Shown piece after piece: positions 1-5,096 of a stretch of 5,356 nt of DNA. The translations under genes were made by a program, and so were the position numbers. Origin of the DNA: Massilia sp. (GTDB lineage Bacteria; Pseudomonadota; Gammaproteobacteria; Burkholderiales; Burkholderiaceae_D); NCBI GenBank assembly GCA_028291845.1, contig JAQGNM010000102.1, positions 1 to 5,356 of the forward strand, in the 5' to 3' direction. A model generated the notes under the pieces. It was given only the letters and a program-made list of their open reading frames with translations. It ran no database searches and was not told the origin of the DNA. Every line of letters starts with the position of its first letter. Position 1 is the stretch's first letter.

Positions 1-1587
1 CGCGCAGGTGGCGGCGGCCGGCTTGATTTCAGGCTCGGCGGCGCCATAGCGCGCTTCGCTGGCGCCGACGATGCATTCGGTGATGACGGCCGGCGGCAGG
101 CCGTACAGCGCACCCTGGAACGGATAACGGGTGAACACCTGTTTGCTGTAGACCCAGGCTTCGCGGTTCTGCCAGTGCAGGTTCGAGCCGAGCAGCTTGT
201 CGTACAGCTTGAGCACGTACGCATCGTTGGAGAACATGATGTGGCCGGCGTAGTCGAAGGTGAAGCCGTTGTCGACGATGGAACGGCACCAGCCGCCGAC
301 GGTGGCATTACGCTCGAGCAGCAAGGCGTCCTTGCCCAGGTGGTAGGCGGCCGACAGGCCGGTCGGGCCGGCGCCGATGATCACGCACGGCACCGTCTGC
401 AGGGCGGTGTTCGGCAAGGCATTGACGGCGGCGTTGGCGCCGATGGCGGCGGCGACGGCGGCGGCCGGCGCGCTGGCGGTGGCGGCGCCCGGCTTGGTTT
501 CGCCCAGGATGCGGTGCATCTGCTCGGCGGTGTTCTGCCAGGAGGTGCCGGCGACGATGGCGCGCATTTCATCGACCATGCGGGCACGTTGTTCCGGCGT
601 CATGGCCAGGGCGGCGTCGCAGGCGGCGATGAATTTTTCAGCGGTGTCGGCAATCGCCACCACGTGGCCGTACGGCACCTTGACGTCATGAATCGGCGTG
701 CTGACGATCGGCAGTTCGGCCGCCATGTATTCGAGCACCTTGGTCGGGCTGATGAACTTGGTCGACTCGTTCATGGCGAAAGGCATCAGGCAGACGTCCC
801 AGCCGGCCAGGAACTGCGGCAAGGCGTCGTAGCCCTGCTGGCCGAGGTAGTGGATGTTGGCGTGGCGCGGCAGGCTGGCCGGGTCGATCTTGACCACCGG
901 CCCGACCATCACCAGCTCCCATTGCGGACGGGCGGTGGCGATCGCCGCCAGCAGGTCGATGTCGAAACGCTCGTCGATGACGCCGTAAAAACCCAAACGC
1001 GGACGGTTCAGCTGCGCTTGCGCCGGATGGCTGATGCTGTGATCGCGCGCCTTGCCGAAATGGGCGGCGTCGACGCTGCTCGGGAAGCAGTGAGCGTTGG
1101 CGTGGCGCGCTTTTTTCGCTTCGTACAGGCTGGGGCCGCCGGTGAACACGACGTCGGCGCGCGCCAGCAGCGCCGTTTCACGCTGCAACAACTGCTTCGG
1201 CGGATTTTTGAAGGCGGACAATTCGTCCATGCAGTCGTACACCACCAGCGATGGGCGCATGCCCTGCAGCAGCGGCATCGCCATCGGCGTATAGAACCAG
1301 ACGATCGGCGCTTCGCCTTCCGGGACCAGGCCGGCCAGCAAAGGCTTGAGCAAGTGAATCTGGTCGTCATGGAAGCCAGGCACGTCCAGCGGCGTGAACG
1401 GCTGACACACCGTGACATTCGGTGCCACCTGGGTCTTTTTCAGCACCGGCGCGCCGAAGTGGTGTATCGGCTCTTCGATCATGATGACGTTGTAGAACTG
1501 CGCCAGGCGGGTCAGCAGTTGTTGAGGGCGCTGGAAAACGAAGTCCCAACGAAGGTGGCAGAAAACGACGATGGTGGAAGCGGACAT
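1..1587 (-). CDS. Glycosyltransferase fused to UDP-galactopyranose-mutase-like FAD oxidoreductase (3' end outside window)
   Basis: The gene has 529 uninterrupted codons from ATG at 1587 to the left edge, with no stop, so its C-terminus is missing. Residues 1 to about 360 resemble a GT-B glycosyltransferase: an N-terminal HLRWDFVFQRPQ motif, YDCMDE at 117-122, a second nucleotide-binding half starting LGFYGVIDERFD (198-209), and SPTKVLEYMAAELP (280-293), the usual sugar-nucleotide region. An Ala/Pro-rich linker covers about 365-400. A Rossmann dinucleotide-binding motif follows, VIIGAGPTGLSAAYHLG (402-418; G405, G407, G410), then VGGWCRS (430-436) and FDYAGHIMF (444-452), typical of UDP-galactopyranose mutase-like flavoproteins. 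The likely role is making or transferring a sugar in envelope or exopolysaccharide synthesis in the cytoplasm; the exact sugar is unknown. An AAAGG ribosome-binding site lies at 1600-1596, eight bases before the ATG. Domain identities are confident; substrate and mutase activity are inference. Confidence 0.9.
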   Translation of the reverse strand, partial: MSASTIVVFCHLRWDFVFQRPQQLLTRLAQFYNVIMIEEPIHHFGAPVLKKTQVAPNVTVCQPFTPLDVPGFHDDQIHLLKPLLAGLVPEGEAPIVWFYTPMAMPLLQGMRPSLVVYDCMDELSAFKNPPKQLLQRETALLARADVVFTGGPSLYEAKKARHANAHCFPSSVDAAHFGKARDHSISHPAQAQLNRPRLGFYGVIDERFDIDLLAAIATARPQWELVMVGPVVKIDPASLPRHANIHYLGQQGYDALPQFLAGWDVCLMPFAMNESTKFISPTKVLEYMAAELPIVSTPIHDVKVPYGHVVAIADTAEKFIAACDAALAMTPEQRARMVDEMRAIVAGTSWQNTAEQMHRILGETKPGAATASAPAAAVAAAIGANAAVNALPNTALQTVPCVIIGAGPTGLSAAYHLGKDALLLERNATVGGWCRSIVDNGFTFDYAGHIMFSNDAYVLKLYDKLLGSNLHWQNREAWVYSKQVFTRYPFQGALYGLPPAVITECIVGASEARYGAAEPEIKPAAATCA

Positions 1588-1601
1588 GAAAACAACCTTT
1601 C

Positions 1602-1652
1602 TGCCCTCGGGGGCAATTCGTTTGGCACGATATCGCCGTGACGCCACGGCGA
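1602..1652 (-). promoter_or_regulatory. Two leader hairpins before the glycosyltransferase fusion gene
   Basis: Read on the minus strand, a perfect 8-bp stem (TCGCCGTG, loop GCGT, CACGGCGA; 1652-1633) is followed by a 5-bp stem (TGCCC, loop CCGA, GGGCA; 1615-1602). The second ends one base before the AAAGG ribosome-binding site at 1600-1596. They would lie in the leader if transcription starts at the promoter proposed near 1677-1706. Neither is followed by a U-run, so they do not look like terminators. They could affect mRNA stability or ribosome access, or, as DNA, bind a regulator. The structure is seen directly; the function is unknown. Confidence 0.5.
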
Positions 1653-1676
1653 ACTATCGCTGTTGATACCACTAAG

Positions 1677-1706
1677 TACAAAGCGTGCGGGATGATCGAA
1701 TGTCAA
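1677..1706 (-). promoter_or_regulatory. Candidate sigma-70 promoter for the glycosyltransferase fusion gene
   Basis: On the minus strand a consensus -35 box TTGACA (1706-1701) is separated by 18 bases from TTTGTA (1682-1677), a poor -10 match. It lies 90-120 bases upstream of the ATG in the only sizeable gap before this gene. The perfect -35 is the main support. The weak -10 would fit a promoter that needs an activator. Confidence 0.35.
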
Positions 1707-1717
1707 TCCGCCGCCTA

Positions 1718-1737
1718 GATGTAACAATCGTAACATC
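1718..1737. promoter_or_regulatory. Imperfect 20-bp palindrome, candidate operator
   Basis: GATGTAACAATCGTAACATC pairs at 8 of 10 symmetric positions, with half-sites GATGTAAC and GTAACATC. It also reads as a near-tandem repeat of GTAACA. It is centred about 55 bases upstream of the start point expected from the candidate promoter at 1677-1706, a usual place for an activator. I do not recognise the binding protein. Confidence 0.35.
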
Positions 1738-2034
1738 GGCGAGCTCAGTCGGCTTTTTCAATTGCGCGCCGAAATATTATTAATTTGAAACAATGTTAAA
1801 TCGTCGGCAGTTTCTGAGGGGCAAAGGCTTACTGAACATTGCCAACTAATGAATTATTTAACCTTGTGTAGGACGGCACTTACAGAATGTCGGGAGCGCG
1901 GCTGATCATTTTTTAACCGGCGGATTACTAACCGCTTGTTACTGACAGCCGATGTCCGCGCTGCGTCAGCCAATTTCAGGCATACGATGGGACCATCATG
2001 GCGGAGCGGTTCGCCAAGCAGTGTCAAGCGGTAC

Positions 2035-2050
2035 GCTGCCTTATGGCAGC
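2035..2050 (-). other. Hairpin overlapping the end of the lysR-type gene
   Basis: A perfect 6-bp inverted repeat, GCTGCC-TTAT-GGCAGC on the plus strand, has the regulator's stop codon (TAA on the minus strand, 2043-2041) in its loop. No T-run follows on the minus strand, so it is not a standard Rho-independent terminator. It might protect the 3' end or be chance. Confidence 0.35.
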
Positions 2051-2994
2051 ATCGGACTTGCGCCGCCGCCCAGCAAGGCCGTTCGCGTCACCTCGTGGTC
2101 GAGCTGCGCCAGCCACCATGCCAGCGCCCTGCCCTGCGTGGCGCGCGCCGGCGGCCTGTTCCAGGCGGCGCAAAACTGCATCAAATGAGACGGCCGGTCG
2201 ACTCGTTTGAGCACCAGGCTGCCGTTGTCGAGGTAGGGCCGGGCATACGGTTGCGGCAGAAAGCCGATGCCCAGGCCGCGGATCTGGGCGTCTATTTTGG
2301 TGCGCATATCCGACACCGTGAATACGTCCTGGCCCGGCAGCACCGCCACCGTCAGGCCGCCGCCCCGTTCCACCGAATCGGCCAGCGCCACCGCCCGGTG
2401 CCGGCGCAGCACCTCGTCGGTCAATGGCTCGTCGATCCGCGCCAGCGGGTGGTGCGGCGCCACCGCGAACACAAACGGCACGGCGCCCAGCGCGCGCTGC
2501 TCCAGTCCCACCGGCAGCTTGGCGTCGACCACCACGCCAAGGGCCAGGTCGGCGCGGCCGGAGGTCAATGCGGCGAGCGTGCCCGACAGGGTCTCGGTGC
2601 GCAGGCGCAGCCGGGTCGGCGGGTTCATGGCAAGGAAGGCTTCGCACAATTGCATCAGCGGCAGGCGGTCGATCACGCTGTCGACCGCGATGGTCAGCTG
2701 CGCCTCCCAGCCGGTGGCCACCCGTTTGACCCGATTGGCCACCGCGTCGATGTCGAGCAGCAGCCTGGCGCCCTCGCGCAACAACTCCTTGCCTGCCTCG
2801 GTCAGGCGCGCCTGGCGCGAGCTGCGGTCGAACAGCAGCACGTCGAGGGCCTCTTCGATGGCCCGCACCCGGTAGGTCAGCGCGCTGGGCACCATGTTGC
2901 TGGCGCGGGCGGCGCCGGCGAAGCTGCCGCTGTCTTCGATCGCCTGCAGCATGGCCAGGGCGGCGGGGGTGAGAACGTCGCGGGCGGAAGTCAT
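2041..2994 (-). CDS. LysR-type transcriptional regulator
   Basis: The 317-residue product has normal LysR-family length. The N-terminal winged helix-turn-helix spans about residues 8-67, with SGSFAGAARASNMVPSAL (22-39), a recognition region running into YRVRAIEEAL (41-50), and LLFDRSSRQARLTEAG (53-68) as the wing. A linker helix follows to about 92, and the periplasmic-binding-protein-like effector domain runs from about 98 to 300, including ETLSGTLAALTSGRADLALG. It should bind DNA as a tetramer and respond to a small molecule that cannot be named from sequence. It is divergent from the pirin-like gene, with 123 bp between the start codons and a T-N11-A palindrome just outside its own start, so it probably controls pirin and itself. 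ATG 2994 has no Shine-Dalgarno sequence upstream, but no better start exists: an in-frame stop lies eight codons upstream, and the next ATG (codon 15) would cut into the helix-turn-helix. Confidence 0.95.
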   Translation of the reverse strand: MTSARDVLTPAALAMLQAIEDSGSFAGAARASNMVPSALTYRVRAIEEALDVLLFDRSSRQARLTEAGKELLREGARLLLDIDAVANRVKRVATGWEAQLTIAVDSVIDRLPLMQLCEAFLAMNPPTRLRLRTETLSGTLAALTSGRADLALGVVVDAKLPVGLEQRALGAVPFVFAVAPHHPLARIDEPLTDEVLRRHRAVALADSVERGGGLTVAVLPGQDVFTVSDMRTKIDAQIRGLGIGFLPQPYARPYLDNGSLVLKRVDRPSHLMQFCAAWNRPPARATQGRALAWWLAQLDHEVTRTALLGGGASPMLP

Positions 2995-3005
2995 GTTTAT
3001 AAATG

Positions 3006-3028
3006 ATCGTTGAAATTATTTGAATGAT
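3006..3028. promoter_or_regulatory. Candidate LysR-type operator between regulator and pirin genes
   Basis: A 23-bp interrupted palindrome centred on T3017 pairs at 9 of 11 symmetric positions. Its core TTGAAATTATTTGAA (3010-3024) contains T3011-N11-A3023, the generic LysR box. It lies 12-34 bases before the regulator start codon and about 90-112 bases before the pirin start, so a bound regulator could repress itself and activate pirin. The sequence TTGAAA (3010-3015) could also be a -35 element for pirin, with TCAACT (3033-3038) as a weak -10. Confidence 0.6.
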
Positions 3029-3117
3029 GCCATCAACTCCGTTCAGCCGAAAGAGAGCCTGGACGGCGCACAATGGATCCCATCGCGCAATAGCAACCAT
3101 TACACAAGGAGCACACC

Positions 3118-3819
3118 ATGATCACAGTTCGCCATTCCCAGGACCGCGGCCAGGCCGATTTCGGCTGGCTGAAAAGCCAGCACTCGTTTTCCTTCGGCGA
3201 GTACTACGATGCCAACCACATGGGTTGGGGCAATCTGCGGGTGATCAATGAAGACAAGGTGACGCCCGGTTCGGGCTTCGGCAAGCACGGCCACAAGGAC
3301 ATGGAAATCATCTCCTACGTGCTGGCGGGCGAACTGGCGCACCAGGACAGCATGGGCAACGTCAAGACGATTCCGCCGGGCGACGTCCAGCGCATGAGCG
3401 CCGGCAGCGGCGTGGTGCACTCGGAGTTCAACCACGCGGCCGACCAGACCACCCACTTTCTGCAAATCTGGATTCAGCCGAACGTGAAAGGCATTCCCCC
3501 CAGCTACGAGCAAAAAAGCTTCGCGGTGGAAGAAAAGCAAGGCGCCCTGCGCCTGGTCGGTTCGCCCGACGGCGCCGACGGCTCGGTCAAGCTGCATGCC
3601 AATGCCGCCATGTATGCCGGCCTGTTCGACGGCGAGCAGAAGGCCGAGTTGCGCATCGATCCGGCCCGCAAAGCGTATGTCCACGTGGTACGCGGCGCCA
3701 TCGATGTCAACGGCCATCCGCTGAAAGCCGGCGATGCGCTGTTGATGGAGCAGGAAGACCACATCGCGCTGTCGAATGGCATCGATGCCGAAGTGATCGT
3801 GTTCGATTTAGAAGGGTAA
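3118..3819 (+). CDS. Pirin-family bicupin protein (YhhW/quercetinase type)
   Basis: The 233-residue product matches the length of E. coli YhhW (about 231). The N-terminal cupin contains FGKHGHKDMEIISYVLAGEL, then PPGDVQRMSAGSGVVHSEFN. H57, H59, H101 and E103 occupy the metal-ligand positions known in pirins and YhhW, so the metal site looks intact. The shorter C-terminal cupin includes AYVHVVRGAIDVNG and KAGDALLMEQED. Some relatives show quercetin 2,3-dioxygenase activity in vitro, and others act as redox or transcription cofactors; the physiological substrate here is unknown. It is a soluble cytosolic protein with no signal peptide. ATG 3118 is fixed by AAGGAG at 3106-3111, six bases upstream. 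It is transcribed divergently from a LysR-type gene that probably regulates it, and a strong terminator begins right after its stop, so it is a single-gene unit. Confidence 0.95.
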   Translation: MITVRHSQDRGQADFGWLKSQHSFSFGEYYDANHMGWGNLRVINEDKVTPGSGFGKHGHKDMEIISYVLAGELAHQDSMGNVKTIPPGDVQRMSAGSGVVHSEFNHAADQTTHFLQIWIQPNVKGIPPSYEQKSFAVEEKQGALRLVGSPDGADGSVKLHANAAMYAGLFDGEQKAELRIDPARKAYVHVVRGAIDVNGHPLKAGDALLMEQEDHIALSNGIDAEVIVFDLEG

Positions 3820-3865
3820 GTTTTAGGGCCATCCCGCCTTTGGCGGGAGTGCCCCAAAACTTTTT
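3820..3865 (+). terminator. Rho-independent terminator of the pirin-like gene
   Basis: Immediately after the stop codon, a 10-position outer stem (GTTTTAGGGC 3820-3829 with GCCCCAAAAC 3851-3860, one A-C mismatch) encloses a 7-bp inner stem (TCCCGCC 3832-3838, loop TTT, GGCGGGA 3842-3848). TTTTT follows directly at 3861-3865. This is a textbook terminator and is also the first half of the repeat element at 3820-3890. Confidence 0.85.
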
Positions 3866-3890
3866 GAGCCGGGCTGAAGCCCAGCACGCC
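3820..3890 (+). repeat. Structured dispersed repeat, copy 1
   Basis: This 71-bp element consists of a long stem-loop, T5 and a second small hairpin (GCCGGGCT-GA-AGCCCAGC, 3868-3885, one mismatch) ending in ACGCC. An inverted copy lies at 4977-5046. The 33-base tail (3858-3890 against 4977-5009) differs at one base, while the outer stem differs at several positions that largely keep pairing. It may be a genus-wide REP-like or terminator-like repeat; copy number elsewhere cannot be judged from this window. Confidence 0.85.
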
Positions 3891-3923
3891 AAAACAAAAA
3901 GACGCGTCCGTTAGCTTGAACGC
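3891..3923 (-). terminator. Possible weak terminator of the DUF3606 gene
   Basis: Downstream of the DUF3606 stop on the minus strand, GCGT (3923-3920) and ACGC (3907-3904) could form a short stem. GTC and then TTTTTGTTTT (3900-3891) follow. The stem is short with a large loop, so the T-tract is the better part of the evidence. Copy 1 of the repeat lies beyond it. Confidence 0.3.
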
Positions 3924-3936
3924 TTGCTTCTAAGAC

Positions 3937-4113
3937 TTACTTGCCGAGTTCCTTGCGGACGGCGGCGGCGCTGTTGCCGACTTTGTCGACCGCTTTTTGC
4001 AGTTCTTCGCGGGTCACGCCCAGGGCTTGGGTCCAGTGGCGCACCTCGTGTTCTTCCTTCATCGCGATGCGGCTGCGGTCCTGCTGGCCGCGGTTGGTCA
4101 AGTCGTCCGACAT
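3937..4113 (-). CDS. DUF3606 family small protein
   Basis: The 58-residue product begins MSDDLTNRGQQDRSRIAM and continues with EHEVRHWTQALGVTREELQK, then AVDKVGNSAAAVRKELGK. This matches the DUF3606 pattern of an E(Y/H)EVRxWTxxLGV(T/S)xxEL motif followed by AVxxVGxSxxAVRxxL. The family consists of small, helical, highly charged cytosolic proteins common in proteobacteria, with no established function; association with general stress is only a suggestion. The start is secure: AAGGAG (4125-4120) is six bases before ATG 4113. The unknown gene at 4224-4955 lies 110 bp upstream on the same strand, so co-transcription is possible. The 3' end converges on the pirin terminator. Confidence 0.9.
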   Translation of the reverse strand: MSDDLTNRGQQDRSRIAMKEEHEVRHWTQALGVTREELQKAVDKVGNSAAAVRKELGK

Positions 4114-4146
4114 GGTGATCTCCTTATAGATAAACGCTCAAGCGAA

Positions 4147-4160
4147 ATGCATGATGCATG
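4147..4160. repeat. Tandem ATGCATG pair upstream of the DUF3606 gene
   Basis: Two perfect 7-base repeats, ATGCATG-ATGCATG, each containing the palindrome ATGCAT, lie 34-47 bases upstream of the DUF3606 start. A further hairpin, GTGCG-CTGA-CGCAC (4195-4208), lies in the same 110-bp gap. Either could be a protein-binding site or chance; the second has no T-run. Confidence 0.4.
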
Positions 4161-4223
4161 AGCCAGAAGATGCCGTCGGGGTGCGCGCCTGTCCGTGCGC
4201 TGACGCACAATCACACACCTTGT

Positions 4224-4955
4224 CTACCTTAATAATTCCAGTGATAAGTCCCAGCGCTCGCGCCAAACGGCTAGCGCTTCGTGCGAGCGGAACGCCGTCG
4301 ACAGCCGTGCCAGCGGCACGCGGTACAAGTCGTTCAAGCCCAGCGCCAGGGTCACCGGGTTCCACAAGGCGTGTTTGGGCGACTTGCGCGCGCTGCCCTT
4401 GACGCGGGCGCCATCGTCGCCGAATACGCCGAGCGCCTCGCCGAGCGCCTTGTCGAGATCGATTTTCACCAGCGCCGCAAAGGCGTCCAGCACCTGCTGG
4501 CGGCCGATGCCGGCCTGCGACTCTTTTGCCGGCGGCGGCGGTGGCGGCGGCAGCGCCGCGCGCGCCAGTTGCGCCGGCAGGCGCTCGATATCGCGCTTTT
4601 GAAAGCGCAGCTCGTCGAGGCCGCGCCGCAAGCCGCCCTCGGGCAGTTGGGCGACGATTTTATGGACGTCCTTGGTGCGCGTGATCAGCACGTCGGCGCT
4701 GCCGGCGGCCAGCCGGGCGACGTCCCCGGCCAGAAAAATCGGCGCCGCGTACCCGCCGTTGGCGTCGCCGAACAGGCTGGCCAGGGCCGGATCGTAATCG
4801 AGCCAGACATACGGGGTCAGGTGTTCGAGCAGGCGCGGCAAGTCCCACGTTTCACCGGTGCTGGCAATCAGCCAGGCGCAGGCCTGGGCGCTGGTGGCGC
4901 GGAAAGGAAGTTCGGGCAGGGTCATGGCGGTATTATCGCCGATCAGCGGCGCCAT
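4224..4955 (-). CDS. Unrecognised protein with central poly-proline linker
   Basis: I do not recognise this 243-residue protein. It has no signal peptide or membrane segment and looks soluble. An N-terminal region (about 11-130) includes PYVWLDYDPALASLFGD (48-64) and a charged helical part, RRGLDELRFQKRDIERL (110-126). Seven consecutive prolines (136-142) form a linker. The C-terminal region (about 146-243) is helical and tryptophan-rich: DAFAALVKIDLDKALGEAL (157-175), then KHALWNPVTLALGLNDLYRVP (194-214, compact core WNPVTLALG) and AVWRERWDLSLELL (229-242). ATG 4955 is preferred because GGGAGG (4968-4963) lies seven bases before it. The longer frame to 5045 would run through the repeat element, and ATG 4925 has no ribosome-binding site. 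Codon use matches its neighbours. The poly-proline run may make translation depend on EF-P (known biology, inferred here). The DUF3606 gene follows on the same strand. Confidence 0.8.
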   Translation of the reverse strand: MAPLIGDNTAMTLPELPFRATSAQACAWLIASTGETWDLPRLLEHLTPYVWLDYDPALASLFGDANGGYAAPIFLAGDVARLAAGSADVLITRTKDVHKIVAQLPEGGLRRGLDELRFQKRDIERLPAQLARAALPPPPPPPAKESQAGIGRQQVLDAFAALVKIDLDKALGEALGVFGDDGARVKGSARKSPKHALWNPVTLALGLNDLYRVPLARLSTAFRSHEALAVWRERWDLSLELLR

Positions 4956-4962
4956 CGATGCG

Positions 4963-4968
4963 CCTCCC
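4963..4968 (-). promoter_or_regulatory. Ribosome-binding site that decides the start of the unknown gene
   Basis: On the minus strand GGGAGG lies seven bases before ATG 4955. Neither the upstream ATG at 5045 nor the downstream ATG at 4925 has a comparable sequence. Confidence 0.7.
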
Positions 4969-4976
4969 GCACGACG

Positions 4977-5046
4977 GGCGTGCTGGGCTTTAGCCCGGCT
5001 CAAAAAGTTGTAGAGCACTCCCGCCCCAGCGGGATTGCTCTGCAAC
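4977..5046 (-). repeat. Structured dispersed repeat, copy 2 (inverted)
   Basis: On the minus strand this matches copy 1 (3820-3890): outer stem GTTGCAGAGC / GCTCTACAAC (5046-5037 and 5016-5007), inner stem TCCCGC / GCGGGA (5034-5029 and 5024-5019), T5 (5006-5002), then the hairpin tail to 4977. Relative to copy 1, stem position 4 changes from U-A to G-C and position 8 from G-C to A-U, both compensatory. It occupies half of the 141-bp gap between two divergent genes. Confidence 0.85.
5002..5046 (-). terminator. Terminator-like stem-loop in the upstream region of the unknown gene
   Basis: The stem-loop of repeat copy 2 is followed on the minus strand by TTTTT, 47 bases before ATG 4955. If transcription of the unknown gene starts upstream of 5046, it must pass this element, so it could attenuate. 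If it starts downstream, the element would shield the gene from antisense or upstream transcription. The structure is clear; the role is inference. Confidence 0.5.
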
Positions 5047-5096
5047 TTCCTCGCATGCTAGGCTGGGGTCTTTACTTTATCGACGCGGACCGCTGC

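Larger units (their letters stand above)
1588..2040. other. Intergenic region between the glycosyltransferase fusion and the lysR-type gene
   Basis: This 453-bp stretch has no credible gene. It is visibly richer in A and T than its neighbours, especially about 1770-1935, where several TAA/TTAA tracts occur. It must contain the 3' end of the regulator transcript and the promoter of the fusion gene. Besides the elements listed separately, GATGG-GA-CCATC (1986-1997) is a small inverted repeat. I found no RNA gene and no convincing sigma-54 GG-N10-GC site. Confidence 0.7.

Noticed and set aside
175..1641. Plus-strand open frame of 488 codons
   Set aside because: It is a mirror of the glycosyltransferase fusion gene in high-GC DNA. 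Its product is low-complexity His/Arg/Gly/Val-rich with no domain, and the opposite strand has clear motifs.
1750..1935. Possible sigma-54 promoter or small RNA in the AT-richer gap
   Set aside because: No GG-N10-GC spacing was found on either strand, and no hairpin plus T-run defines an RNA end.
1936..3006. Plus-strand frame of 356 codons, and minus-strand frame 2024-3100 of 358 codons
   Set aside because: Both are shadows of the LysR-type gene. They encode Arg/Gly/Ala/His-rich sequence without motifs and would leave no room for the divergent promoter.
3100..3762. Minus-strand frame of 220 codons opposite pirin
   Set aside because: It is an antisense mirror of a well-conserved pirin gene that has its own ribosome-binding site and intact metal ligands.
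4956..5045. 30-residue N-terminal extension of the unknown protein from ATG 5045
   Set aside because: It would translate through the repeat element and has no ribosome-binding site. ATG 4955 has GGGAGG at good spacing.
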